DNA of 64,000 nt from the NCBI RefSeq assembly GCF_026625865.1, contig NZ_CP113067.1, forward strand, positions 2,294,001 to 2,358,000. The letters run 5' to 3'. The notes below the pieces were generated by a model that searched no databases, was not told the DNA's origin, and saw only the letters and a program-made list of their open reading frames with translations. Positions 17,132 through 25,937 of the stretch are shown piece after piece. This DNA comes from Microbacterium sp. SL75 (lineage in GTDB: Bacteria; Actinomycetota; Actinomycetes; Actinomycetales; Microbacteriaceae). The position numbers and the translations under genes are program-made. Each line of letters opens with the position of its first letter. Position 1 is the first letter of the stretch.

Positions 17132-17689
17132 ATGGCGCCCCCGCGGACATTACTGGGTGTGGATGAAGACGATGCCGGGCTGTGGGACCGGGTACGCCAA
17201 GGCGACGAGCTCGCGCTCGCCGCGCTGTTCGATCGGCACGAGACGCGGCTGTTCCGCCATGCGTCACGGCTGCTGAGTCATCGGGAGGATGCGAAGGATG
17301 CCGTGACCGTGGCCTTCTTCGAGCTGTGGCGCAAGCGCGCCTCGGTGCGTCTGGTCGATGGGTCTCCGCTGCCGTGGCTGCTGACGACGGTGGCGCACAG
17401 CGCGCGGAACCTGGAGCGGTCGAGCCGGCGCTATCGCGCCCTGCTGGACCGCGCCCCGGTCGCCGAGCAGGTGTCGAGCGACGCTGCCGACGACAGCGGG
17501 GTGCTCTCGGCGCTCAAGCGCCTCCCTGAGCGCGAGCAGGCGGTGGTCGTGCTGTCGGTGCTCGAGGGCTACGCCGAGCGCGAGATCGCTCAAGCCCTCG
17601 GCATCCCGGCCGGAACGGTGAAATCGCGGCTCGCCCGCGCCAAAGCGAAGTTGCGCGACGAGCTCGCGCTGGAAGGGGCACGGGCATGA
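17132..17689 (+). CDS. ECF-type RNA polymerase sigma factor
   Basis: 185 residues with sigma region 2 (LFDRHETRLFRHASRLLSHREDAKDAVTVAFFELWR in pieces, about 35-70) and region 4 (LPEREQAVVVLSVLEGYAEREIAQALGIPAGTVKSRLARAKAKL, about 132-175); regions 1 and 3 are absent, as in ECF factors. ATG 17132 has an AAAGGGA ribosome site. The last codons overlap the next gene by 4 bp (ATGA), so the two proteins are made together. No ECF promoter motif was recognised upstream. It sits 94 bp after the BenE gene. Confidence 0.9.
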   Translation: MAPPRTLLGVDEDDAGLWDRVRQGDELALAALFDRHETRLFRHASRLLSHREDAKDAVTVAFFELWRKRASVRLVDGSPLPWLLTTVAHSARNLERSSRRYRALLDRAPVAEQVSSDAADDSGVLSALKRLPEREQAVVVLSVLEGYAEREIAQALGIPAGTVKSRLARAKAKLRDELALEGARA

Positions 17690-18804
17690 ACGACGAACTG
17701 ACGCCCTCCGAGCGCGCGGCCTTGCGCGCCCGCATCGTGGGCGGCGCCCACGACATCAAGCCCGTCGGGGCGCACCGCAACGCCTGGATCGCGGGCTCCG
17801 TGGCCGCGGCGATGGTGGTCGCGATCGCCGGGGGAGTGGCGGTGACCTCGACGCTCAGTGCGCCGGAGATCGCGACGACGCCATCGCCGACGGTCACCAC
17901 GACGACGACCCCCATCCCGATACCTACCCCGACGTCGGCTCCGACGCCGACGATGTCACCGACGACCGTACTGCAGGCACTTGCCTTCGGGGGCGAGTGC
18001 TCCGTCGTGCTGGATGACGAAACTGTCTCGGAGTTCTTCGGTGTTCCGATGAAGCCAGGGACGAATCTTCTCGGGGGTGCCCGGGTTCTCGGAGGGGTGT
18101 CGTGCACATGGATTCCCGTGTCCGCCGGGGAGGGAGTCCCGGTGACGATGACTGTCGTGCCATGGGAGGCCGTGCCTGACTCCGTTCGCCAGGAAGTGGG
18201 ACTCGTGCCCCCGTGCGTCGGCGGCAGTGTCTGTTCCTACAGCGAGCGCCACGGCGATGCATGGGTGAACGCGGAATCCGACGACGTGGAGGGTGCCGCG
18301 GCTGCGGTGCAGAACATCGGTCCGCGTGCAGCTGAGACGCCGGGTATCGCACGCGCGCTGTCCTCGGACGCATGGTCGATCCCCGACTGCGAGAGTGAGG
18401 TTCTCCCGGCCGTCCGAGAGGCGCTGGGGCGCGATGACATCGGCCCCATCCAGACCGATTACTTCCCGCATGGGCAGGCCTGGGACGTGTTGACCTCGAA
18501 TGGGGCCGCGGGATGGTGCGGCTTCTCGGGACACAGCGAAGACGTCAGCACGCTCTTCACCATGGATCTGACGTTCTGGCCGGGCGGCACGCTCGACGAG
18601 GACGCAGCCGCCGGCGACGACAGACGACAATCGTTCCCTCTTGCTGGCGGCGTCTCCGGATGGCTTTATCCGGAGAACCCTCCCAATGTTGCCTCTGAGC
18701 TGGATGCCGCTGCACGCGGTGGAGTTTTGAACGTGCGCGGGCGCGGGCTCGATGATGCACAGATGCGCGCCATGGTCGAGGCTGTCCTGACAGAACTCGG
18801 CTGA
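17686..18804 (+). CDS. single-pass membrane protein coupled to the ECF sigma factor
   Basis: 372 residues. A short cytoplasmic N-terminus of about 30 residues is followed by one membrane helix ([20 protein letters not shown]), a Thr/Pro-rich linker rich in [18 protein letters not shown] sequence, and a large outside domain with several cysteines. The position implies an anti-sigma role, but the cytoplasmic part is too short for a standard anti-sigma domain and lacks the zinc HxxxCxxC motif. It may instead be a sensor, or a member of a sigma-linked lipoprotein-like family in which anti-sigma activity is uncertain. I do not recognise the outer domain. Confidence 0.65.
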   Translation: MNDELTPSERAALRARIVGGAHDIKPVGAHRNAWIAGSVAAAMVVAIAGGVAVTSTLSAPEIATTPSPTVTTTTTPIPIPTPTSAPTPTMSPTTVLQALAFGGECSVVLDDETVSEFFGVPMKPGTNLLGGARVLGGVSCTWIPVSAGEGVPVTMTVVPWEAVPDSVRQEVGLVPPCVGGSVCSYSERHGDAWVNAESDDVEGAAAAVQNIGPRAAETPGIARALSSDAWSIPDCESEVLPAVREALGRDDIGPIQTDYFPHGQAWDVLTSNGAAGWCGFSGHSEDVSTLFTMDLTFWPGGTLDEDAAAGDDRRQSFPLAGGVSGWLYPENPPNVASELDAAARGGVLNVRGRGLDDAQMRAMVEAVLTELG

Positions 18805-18909
18805 CCTGGGGATCCCGCTCGACCACCCCACGGCGTGATCTCTCTGGTTCCAGGGACGGTGAGCGGCGTGACTGTTGCTCAGAGGCCGGGTCTTCGGCAT
18901 CCACCGCCC

Positions 18910-18915
18910 TAGACT
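18910..18915 (+). promoter_or_regulatory. -10 hexamer TAGACT, leaderless start of proS
   Basis: TAGACT ends 8 nt before GTG 18924; the spacer has no ribosome site. Confidence 0.55.
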
Positions 18916-18923
18916 CGACTCTC

Positions 18924-20720
18924 GTGGTCACCCGTCTGTCGAACTATTTCCTCCGCACGCTTCGCGAAGATCCCTCGGATGCCGAGGTCACGAGCCACCG
19001 TCTGCTCGTGCGCGCCGGCTACATCCGTCGCAACGCCCCGGGCGTCTTCGCGTGGCTGCCGCTCGGTCTGAAGGTCAAGGCCAAGATCGAGACGATCGTC
19101 CGCGAGGAGATGGCGAACGCGGGTGCCTTCGAGGTGCACTTCCCGGCGCTGCTGCCGCGTGAGCCCTACGAGGTCACCGGTCGCTGGGAGGAGTACGGCG
19201 ACGCGCTGTTCCGCCTGCAGGACCGCAAGGGTGCCGATTATCTGCTCGCGCCGACGCACGAGGAGATGTTCACCCTGCTGGTGAAGGATCTGTACTCGTC
19301 GTACAAGGACCTGCCCCTGACGATCTACCAGATCCAGGACAAGTACCGCGACGAGGCTCGTCCCCGTGCCGGTCTCCTGCGCGGTCGCGAGTTCACGATG
19401 AAGGACGCGTACTCGTTCGACGCGACGGATGCCGGGCTCGACGCCTCGTACCAGGCTCAGCGCGACGCCTACGAGCGCATCTTCACCCGCCTGGGCCTCG
19501 AGTACGTCATCGTGGCGGCCGATGCGGGGGCGATGGGCGGCTCGAAGTCGGAGGAGTTCCTCCACCCGACGCCGATCGGCGAGGACACCTTCGTGCGCTC
19601 CGCCGGGGGCTACGCGGCCAACGTCGAGGCGTTCACCACCGTCGTTCCCGACGCGCTGCCGATCGAGGGCCAGCCCGAGCCGGTCGTCTTCGACTCGCCG
19701 GACACCCCGACGATCGCGACCCTCGTCGACCACTCGAACGCGCACCTCGACGCCCCGGCTCCCGGGATCGCCGGTCCCGCCACGGCGGAGGCGAACCAGT
19801 GGACCGCGGCGCACACGCTGAAGAACGTCGTGCTCGCCCTCACGCACCTCGACGGCACGCGCGAGCTCGTCGTCGTCGGCCTCCCGGGGGACCGCGACGT
19901 CGACGACAAGCGCGTCGAGGTCGCCTTCGCTCCGGCCGAGGTCGAGGCGGCCACCGAGGCGGACTTTGCGAAGAACCCGCTGCTGGTGAAGGGCTACATC
20001 GGACCCTGGTCGCCCACCGGCGCGGTGCTGGGTGAGGAGTCGGCGACGAAGATCCGCTACTACCTCGACCCCCGCGTCGTCGACGGCACGGCGTGGATCA
20101 CCGGCGCCAACATCGACCAGAAGCACGTGCACTCGCTCGTCGCCGGCCGCGATTTCGTCGGCGACGGCTTCGTCGAGGTCTCGACCGTGCGCGAGGGCGA
20201 CCCCGCCCCCGACGGCTCCGGCCCCGTGGAGCTCGCGCGCGGTATGGAGATCGGCCACGTCTTCCAGCTGGGTCGCAAGTACGCCGAGGCCCTGGGCCTG
20301 AAGGTGCTGGATGAGAACGGCAAGCTCGCCACCGTCACCATGGGCTCGTACGGCATCGGGGTGACCCGCATCCTCGCGATCATCGCCGAGCTCAACAACG
20401 ACGCCAAGGGCCTCATCTGGCCGTCGTCGGTCGCCCCGTTCGACGTGCACGTGGTGGCCACCGGCCGCGACGCGGTGGCGTTCGAGCTCGCGGCATCCGT
20501 CTCCGACCAGCTCGAGGCCGCGGGCCTCGACGTGCTCTACGACGACCGCCCCAAGGTGTCGCCCGGCGTGAAGTTCGGCGACGCCGAGCTCGTCGGCATC
20601 CCGCGCATCCTCATCGTCGGTCGCGGCGCGGCCGAGGGCCAGGTCGAGCTCTGGGACCGCCGCATGGGCGAGCGCGAGACGGTGTCGGTCAACGACGCCG
20701 TGGCCGCGCTGACGCGCTGA
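18924..20720 (+). CDS. proS: prolyl-tRNA synthetase
   Basis: 598 residues, the bacterial (ProS type 1) form with an editing-domain insertion between class II motifs 2 and 3. Motif 1 lies in [20 protein letters not shown], motif 2 in [21 protein letters not shown], motif 3 in [12 protein letters not shown]. The insertion (about 225-395) is the INS domain that clears Ala-tRNA(Pro). The anticodon-binding domain is C-terminal. It charges tRNA(Pro) in the cytoplasm and is transcribed alone from its own start. Confidence 0.96.
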   Translation: MVTRLSNYFLRTLREDPSDAEVTSHRLLVRAGYIRRNAPGVFAWLPLGLKVKAKIETIVREEMANAGAFEVHFPALLPREPYEVTGRWEEYGDALFRLQDRKGADYLLAPTHEEMFTLLVKDLYSSYKDLPLTIYQIQDKYRDEARPRAGLLRGREFTMKDAYSFDATDAGLDASYQAQRDAYERIFTRLGLEYVIVAADAGAMGGSKSEEFLHPTPIGEDTFVRSAGGYAANVEAFTTVVPDALPIEGQPEPVVFDSPDTPTIATLVDHSNAHLDAPAPGIAGPATAEANQWTAAHTLKNVVLALTHLDGTRELVVVGLPGDRDVDDKRVEVAFAPAEVEAATEADFAKNPLLVKGYIGPWSPTGAVLGEESATKIRYYLDPRVVDGTAWITGANIDQKHVHSLVAGRDFVGDGFVEVSTVREGDPAPDGSGPVELARGMEIGHVFQLGRKYAEALGLKVLDENGKLATVTMGSYGIGVTRILAIIAELNNDAKGLIWPSSVAPFDVHVVATGRDAVAFELAASVSDQLEAAGLDVLYDDRPKVSPGVKFGDAELVGIPRILIVGRGAAEGQVELWDRRMGERETVSVNDAVAALTR

Positions 20721-20787
20721 CCCCCTCCTCCCCGGCGCCTCCCCGGTTTTCGGAGGGCACGCCGACCGTACGCGACGCCGAGATCGG

Positions 20788-20793
20788 TAGCGT
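20788..20793 (+). promoter_or_regulatory. -10 hexamer TAGCGT, leaderless start of the aldo/keto reductase gene
   Basis: TAGCGT ends 7 nt before ATG 20801. It overlaps an alternative GTG at 20792, which argues against that codon as the start. Confidence 0.6.
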
Positions 20794-20800
20794 GGATGCC

Positions 20801-21622
20801 ATGATCTCGGCTCCCCGTCTGTCCCTGTCCGACGGTTCCACCATTCCCCAGCTGGGTGTCGGAACCTACAAGGTGCCCGCCCACGCGACCGCCGGTCTCG
20901 TCGAAGGCGCCCTCGCCATGGGCTACCGCCACATCGACACCGCGGCGCTCTACGGCAACGAGGCCGAGGTGGGCGAGGGACTGCGCGCCTCGGGCCTGAA
21001 TCGCGACGACGTCTTCGTCACCACCAAGGTCTGGAACGACGACCAGGGTTTCGACGAGACGCTCCGCGCCTTCGACACCAGCACGGCCAAGCTCGGCGTC
21101 GACCGCGTCGACCTTTACCTCATCCACTGGCCCATTCCCAGCGCCGATCGCTATGTCGACACCTGGCGGGCTCTGCAGCGCCTGCAGGAGGAGGGGCGCG
21201 CCACCTCGATCGGCGTCAGCAACTTCTCCGTGCCGCACCTCGAGCGTCTGCGCGACGAGACGGGTGTCCTCCCCGCCGTGAACCAGGTCGAGCTGCACCC
21301 GCGCTTCCCGCAGGTCGAGCTCGTCGACTGGCAGGCCGCGCACGAGATCGTCACCGAGTCGTGGGCACCGCTCGCGCGCGGCGGCCTGCTCGACGAGCCC
21401 GACCTCGCGCGCATCGCCGAGCGCTACGGCAAGACTCCGGCCCAGGTGGTCGTGCGCTGGCACCTCGATCGCGGCCTCGTCGTGTTCCCCAAGTCGGTGT
21501 CGCTCGACCGCATCCGTGAGAACGGCGACGTCTTCGACTTCGTGCTCGACGCCGACGACCACGAGGCTATCGCGACCCTCGACACGGGGGAGCGGACCGG
21601 TCGCAATCCCGATCTCGACTGA
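20801..21622 (+). CDS. aldo/keto reductase (2,5-diketo-D-gluconate reductase type)
   Basis: 273 residues, an NADPH-dependent (alpha/beta)8 barrel. The catalytic tetrad is visible: Asp in YRHIDTAALYGNE (D about 45, Y about 50), Lys in VFVTTKVWND, His in LYLIHWPIP. The C-terminal cofactor loop FPKSVSLDRIRENGDVFDF is present. Members reduce many aldehydes and ketones; the true substrate cannot be told from sequence. It is monocistronic and convergent with the DUF1206 gene, with 9 bp between the stops. Confidence 0.9.
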   Translation: MISAPRLSLSDGSTIPQLGVGTYKVPAHATAGLVEGALAMGYRHIDTAALYGNEAEVGEGLRASGLNRDDVFVTTKVWNDDQGFDETLRAFDTSTAKLGVDRVDLYLIHWPIPSADRYVDTWRALQRLQEEGRATSIGVSNFSVPHLERLRDETGVLPAVNQVELHPRFPQVELVDWQAAHEIVTESWAPLARGGLLDEPDLARIAERYGKTPAQVVVRWHLDRGLVVFPKSVSLDRIRENGDVFDFVLDADDHEAIATLDTGERTGRNPDLD

Positions 21623-21631
21623 GTCGTCGGG

Positions 21632-22441
21632 TCAGGCGTCGAGGCGGGCGTACCGGGCACGGAACACCGTGAACGCTCCGTAGGCGAGGAATCCGAGGCC
21701 GACGAGCGACGCCAGAACGGGGCCGGCCGGAAGCGCGATGACCGCCGAGGTGGCACCGTCGAGACCGCCCGCGGTGTCGGGCTCGACGGTGATGGCGGCG
21801 ACGACCACGAGGACGCCCACGACGATGAGCGCCACGCCCTTCGCCGCGAAGCCGATGACTCCGAGCGCGCTGAGCGCGAAGCCGGCGGGGCCGTCGGGCG
21901 TGCGCACCTTCGAGTGGAACGACCGGCGCAGTCCCATCCAGACGAACCCGATGCCGACACCGGCGACCGCGAGGCCCACGGCCCCGAGCACGAACCCGCC
22001 GACGGGCCACGTCAGCACGGCCTCGCTGAGACTCTCGGCCGCCTGTTCGGCGTGCGGACGCGCACCGAGGGCGACGGATGCCGACACCAGGCCGACGGCG
22101 ACGAAGATCAGGCCCTGCGGCGCCTCGGTCGCGATCCGCCCGATGCGGCGCCACACCGTGAAGCGTCGAGGTGCGAAAGCCTGCAGGAGGTGCCACGCAC
22201 CCAGGGTGACGAGGCCGATCGCGAGGGCCCACAGCGCGGCCGCACCCAGGGGTACGGCGGCGAGGGCGCGAAACGCGCCGGTCTGATCGCTGTCCTCCCG
22301 CGCTCCGAAACCGACCGCGATCACCAGCCCGCCGATCAGGAGATGCAGGATGCCGTTGGCCGCGTACCCGGCGCGGGCGATGACACGGAATGCGGGGTTG
22401 GCCTCGGCCTCGCGGGCGGCGCTGCGGGCGGAGGAGGGCAC
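21632..22441 (-). CDS. DUF1206-family integral membrane protein
   Basis: 269 residues with six predicted membrane helices arranged as three similar helix pairs. Each pair has a Gly/Ala-rich segment such as RVIARAGYAANGILHLLIGGLVIAVGF, RFTVWRRIGRIATEAPQGLIFVAVG or FALSALGVIGFAAKGVALIVVG. This triplicated layout is that of DUF1206, whose function is unknown. GTG 22441 was chosen because a -10 hexamer lies 6 nt upstream; the open frame runs to 22585 but its extra residues are arginine- and serine-rich and unlike a protein start. Confidence 0.8.
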   Translation of the reverse strand: MPSSARSAAREAEANPAFRVIARAGYAANGILHLLIGGLVIAVGFGAREDSDQTGAFRALAAVPLGAAALWALAIGLVTLGAWHLLQAFAPRRFTVWRRIGRIATEAPQGLIFVAVGLVSASVALGARPHAEQAAESLSEAVLTWPVGGFVLGAVGLAVAGVGIGFVWMGLRRSFHSKVRTPDGPAGFALSALGVIGFAAKGVALIVVGVLVVVAAITVEPDTAGGLDGATSAVIALPAGPVLASLVGLGFLAYGAFTVFRARYARLDA

Positions 22442-22447
22442 CACGGA

Positions 22448-22453
22448 ACCGTA
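22448..22453 (-). promoter_or_regulatory. -10 hexamer TACGGT, leaderless start of the DUF1206 gene
   Basis: TACGGT ends 6 nt before the second of two consecutive GTG codons (22441), the basis of the start choice. Confidence 0.55.
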
Positions 22454-22608
22454 CGCCGATTCCCGGGCGAGCGACAATCCGGGTGCGCGCCCGGGGTCGG
22501 CATCCGTTCGGCTCGCGCGGCTTCTCGGGTCGATAAGCGTGTGCGGCGAGCGGGTGAAGATCGTGTGTCGGTGCCGTTGCCCCATTGGCGGGAGGGGGCG
22601 GTTCTGAT

Positions 22609-22614
22609 TACGGT
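22609..22614 (+). promoter_or_regulatory. -10 hexamer TACGGT, leaderless start of glgP
   Basis: TACGGT ends 6 nt before GTG 22621 (spacer CGGAAG). The same hexamer and spacing serve the divergent DUF1206 gene 155 bp away. Confidence 0.6.
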
Positions 22615-22620
22615 CGGAAG

Positions 22621-25116
22621 GTGCCCGAGAACACCCCAGAGCTGCGCCCCACCCACCCGCTCGCCATCGCGCCCGTCGTCGCCCCCGCGGCGTCCGTCGA
22701 CGGCTTCGCGAAACAGTTCCTCCAGAACCTGAATTTCGACCAGGGCGTGACCCTGTCGACCTCCGACGTGAACGACCAGTACCTCGCCCTCGCCTACACG
22801 GTGCGCGACTACCTCATGGCGCGATGGTTCGACGATCGGGCACAGCAGAAGACGCAGCAGGCGAAGACCGTCTGCTACCTCTCGGCCGAGTACCTGCTGG
22901 GCCGGCAGCTCGACAACAACCTCCTCGCGGCGCGTCTGACCGACATCGCCACCGAGGCCCTCGCGCAGTGCGGCATCGACATCGACGACCTCCGCCAGGT
23001 CGAGATCGAACCCGGGCTCGGCAACGGCGGCCTCGGGCGCCTCGCCGCCTGCTTCATCGACTCGCTCGCCACCATGAGCGTGCCCACCATCGGCTACGGC
23101 ATCCGCTACGAGTACGGCATCTTCCGTCAGACCTTCGCCGATGGTCAGCAGATCGAGCAGCCGGACGCCTGGCTGCGCATGGGGTCGCCCTGGGATTTCG
23201 CCCACCCCGAGGCCGCGCAGACCATCTCGTTCGCCGGCACCACCGAAACCTACGACGACGAGGGTGTCGAGCGCACCCGCTGGGTACCCGAGTGGAACGT
23301 CCTCGCGGTGCCGTACAACATGATGGTCCCGGGCTACCACAACGGTCGCGTGAACACCCTGCGCCTGTGGCGCGCGGTGGCGACGAACGCGTTCGACCTG
23401 CACACCTTCAACTCCGGCGACTACGTCGAGTCGGTGCGCGCGCAGACCTTCGCCGAGAACATCTCGAAGGTGCTCTACCCCGAGGACTCCACGCCCCAGG
23501 GCAAGGAACTCCGCCTGCAGCAGCAGTACTTCTTCGTCGCGGCATCCATCGCCGATTTCATCGAGAACGTCCTGCCCGAGGACTTCGACCTGGAGCGTCT
23601 GCCCGAGCGCGTGATCTTCCAGCTCAACGACACGCACCCGGTCATCGGGGTGCCCGAGCTCATGCGCGTCCTCGTCGACGAGAAGCATCTCGAGTGGGAT
23701 GCCGCGTGGGCCATCACTCAGAAGTGCTTCGCCTACACGTGCCACACCCTGCTGCCCGAAGCCCTCGAGGTCTGGTCGGTCGATCTGCTCGGTCGCCTGC
23801 TGCCCCGCCACCTCGAGATCATCTACCGCATCAACGACGAGTTCCTGCTCGAGGTGCGAGAGCGCTTCGGCGACGACGAGATGCTCATCCGCAGCATGTC
23901 GATCATCGGCGAGCACCCGTACCGCTCGGTGCGCATGGCTTACCTGGCCACGGTGGCCGGCTCGAAGGTCAACGGCGTCGCCGAGCTGCACTCGCAGCTG
24001 CTGCGCGACAACGTGCTCAAGGACTTCGCCGCCATGTGGCCCGACAAGTTCACGAACGTCACCAACGGCGTCACACCCCGTCGCTTCCTGCGCCTGGCGA
24101 ACCCCGACCTCTCGGCGCTCATCACCGAGGCCCTCGGCGCCGGCTGGACGGTCGACCTCGAGCGACTCCGGGGACTCGAGGCCCTGGCCGACGACGCGGA
24201 CTTCCGCGAGCGGTTCGCCGCGGTGAAGGCGTCGAACAAGCGTCGCCTCAGCCGCGTGCTCGAAGCTCGCGGGGAGGCCGCCCTCGACGACGGTCACATG
24301 CTCGACGTCATGATCAAGCGTCTGCACGAGTACAAGCGTCAGACGCTGAAGGTGCTGCACATCGTCAGCACCTACGAGGGCATCGTGTCGGGCCGCCTCG
24401 ACGTCGCCGACGTGCAGGCACGCACGTTCCTGTTCGGTGCGAAGGCCGCCCCCGGCTACGGCATGGCCAAGCGCATCATCCACCTCATCAACGCCGTCGG
24501 CGAGGTAGTCAGCGCCGACGAGCGCGTGCAGGGCAAGCTCAAGGTGCTCTACCCGGCGAACTACAACGTCACCCTCGCCGAGAGCATCATCCCCGCCGCC
24601 GACCTGTCGGAGCAGATCTCTCTCGCCGGCAAGGAGGCCTCGGGAACGGGCAACATGAAGCTCGCCCTGAACGGTGCCCTCACCATCGGTACCGACGACG
24701 GAGCGAACGTCGAGATCCGGGGGCTCGTCGGCGACGACAACTTCTTCCTGTTCGGAATGAGCGAGCCCGAGGTCGAGGCCCTATGGGCCGAGGGCTACCG
24801 CCCCGCCGACTTCTACCAGAAGGACGAACGCCTGCGCAGTGCGATCGACCTGATCGCCTCGGGCGCGTTCTCGGGCGGCGACCGCACGGTCTTCGAACCG
24901 CTCGTGTCGAACCTGCTGTACGAAGACCGGTTCATGGCGCTCGCCGACTTCTCGGCGTACCTCGACGCCCAGGACCGCGTCGACGCCGCCTACGCCGACC
25001 AGGACGGCTGGGTGCGCTCGGCCATCCTCAACGTCGCGCGCAGCGGCTACTTCTCGTCCGACCGCGCGATGCGCGACTACCTCGATCGCATCTGGCACGC
25101 CACCCCGGTGCAGTGA
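22621..25116 (+). CDS. glgP: glycogen/starch (maltodextrin) phosphorylase
   Basis: 831 residues, the full length of the GT35 phosphorylase family. It releases glucose 1-phosphate from alpha-1,4-glucan ends with phosphate and PLP. The PLP-lysine signature EASGTGNMKLALNGALTIGT is at about residues 672-691, and EPGLGNGGLGRLAACFIDS lies near residue 130. The start is GTG 22621; earlier in-frame codons would precede the -10 hexamer. It ends in a strong hairpin at 25122. No other glycogen gene is adjacent. Confidence 0.95.
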   Translation: MPENTPELRPTHPLAIAPVVAPAASVDGFAKQFLQNLNFDQGVTLSTSDVNDQYLALAYTVRDYLMARWFDDRAQQKTQQAKTVCYLSAEYLLGRQLDNNLLAARLTDIATEALAQCGIDIDDLRQVEIEPGLGNGGLGRLAACFIDSLATMSVPTIGYGIRYEYGIFRQTFADGQQIEQPDAWLRMGSPWDFAHPEAAQTISFAGTTETYDDEGVERTRWVPEWNVLAVPYNMMVPGYHNGRVNTLRLWRAVATNAFDLHTFNSGDYVESVRAQTFAENISKVLYPEDSTPQGKELRLQQQYFFVAASIADFIENVLPEDFDLERLPERVIFQLNDTHPVIGVPELMRVLVDEKHLEWDAAWAITQKCFAYTCHTLLPEALEVWSVDLLGRLLPRHLEIIYRINDEFLLEVRERFGDDEMLIRSMSIIGEHPYRSVRMAYLATVAGSKVNGVAELHSQLLRDNVLKDFAAMWPDKFTNVTNGVTPRRFLRLANPDLSALITEALGAGWTVDLERLRGLEALADDADFRERFAAVKASNKRRLSRVLEARGEAALDDGHMLDVMIKRLHEYKRQTLKVLHIVSTYEGIVSGRLDVADVQARTFLFGAKAAPGYGMAKRIIHLINAVGEVVSADERVQGKLKVLYPANYNVTLAESIIPAADLSEQISLAGKEASGTGNMKLALNGALTIGTDDGANVEIRGLVGDDNFFLFGMSEPEVEALWAEGYRPADFYQKDERLRSAIDLIASGAFSGGDRTVFEPLVSNLLYEDRFMALADFSAYLDAQDRVDAAYADQDGWVRSAILNVARSGYFSSDRAMRDYLDRIWHATPVQ

Positions 25117-25121
25117 TCGAT

Positions 25122-25157
25122 TCCGGATGCCGCGACCTCGAGGCCGCGGCATCCGGA
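25122..25157 (+). terminator. hairpin after glgP
   Basis: A perfect 13-bp stem (TCCGGATGCCGCG at 25122-25134 and its complement at 25145-25157) with a 10-nt loop begins 5 nt after the glgP stop. There is no T tract. Confidence 0.7.
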
Positions 25158-25254
25158 GCGCTCTGGCAGGAAGACGTCGGCGGGTGACCGTGGCGGCACT
25201 GCCGCGCGGAGCGGGATCTTGCGAGGGTGGAGGGATCCAAACCCCGGAGGCCCC

Positions 25255-25857
25255 GTGCAGCTCGCAGACTTCCCCGTGCCCGATAGCTTCGCCGCGCGCG
25301 GTGCCCTCGCCCTGGCGCGGGAGTACCAGTCACCGGCGATCACCGCGCACGCCCTGCGCTCGTGGCTGTGGGCAGAGGCTTTCGCGCTGGTCGACGGGGT
25401 CGCGGGCATCGACCACGAGCTGCTCTACGTCGCAGCCGTCCTGCACGACATCGGCACGGTGACCGAGTTCGACAACCACACCCTGTCGTACGAGCACGCG
25501 GGCGGCCACGTCGGCGTCGCTCTGACCGCCGGCGCGGGGTGGGACCGCGAACGACGCGAACGCGTCCTCGACGTCATCGTGCGCCACAACTGGCCGAGCG
25601 TGGATCGTTCGATGGATGCCGAGGGCTACCTGCTCGAGACGGCGACCGCGCTCGACATCTCCGGCGCTCGTCCCGACGCGCTGCCCGCGGAGTTCGTCCG
25701 TGAGGTGCTCGCGGTGCATCCCCGGAGCTCTCTCGCAGCGGAGTTCGGCGCGTGCGTCACCGACCAGGCCGCGCGCAAGCCCGACACCGCCGCTCGGCGG
25801 CTCGTCGACGGGGGAGTGGTGCGAAAGCTCGCGGCCAACCCGCTCGAGCGGTACTGA
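25255..25857 (+). CDS. HD-domain metal-dependent hydrolase
   Basis: 200 residues from GTG 25255, which has GGAGG 4 nt upstream. The HD fold is shown by His in ITAHALRSWLWAEAF, the HD pair in VAAVLHDIGTVTEFD, HAGGH, and a later VIVRHNW. The pattern resembles the cyanamide-hydratase-like subgroup of HD hydrolases, which act on small nitriles, nucleotides or unknown substrates; the true substrate is not known. It lies between glgP and the GH32 gene but shows no functional link to either. Confidence 0.75.
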   Translation: MQLADFPVPDSFAARGALALAREYQSPAITAHALRSWLWAEAFALVDGVAGIDHELLYVAAVLHDIGTVTEFDNHTLSYEHAGGHVGVALTAGAGWDRERRERVLDVIVRHNWPSVDRSMDAEGYLLETATALDISGARPDALPAEFVREVLAVHPRSSLAAEFGACVTDQAARKPDTAARRLVDGGVVRKLAANPLERY

Positions 25858-25925
25858 CCCGTCACGACGCGGCCTTCGTTCGAGGTGGGCGGGGGAGGCC
25901 GACATGACCGCTCACGCGAGCCGAA

Positions 25926-25931
25926 TAGGCT
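25926..25931 (+). promoter_or_regulatory. -10 hexamer TAGGCT, leaderless start of the GH32 gene
   Basis: TAGGCT ends 6 nt before ATG 25938 (spacer GGCGCT). No copy of the palindromic operator seen at 27474 is present here. Confidence 0.6.
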
Positions 25932-25937
25932 GGCGCT

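Noticed and set aside
25219..25254. Earlier TTG start for the HD-domain protein.
   Set aside because: It would add an unconserved WRDPNPGG extension; GTG 25255 has GGAGG at good spacing.
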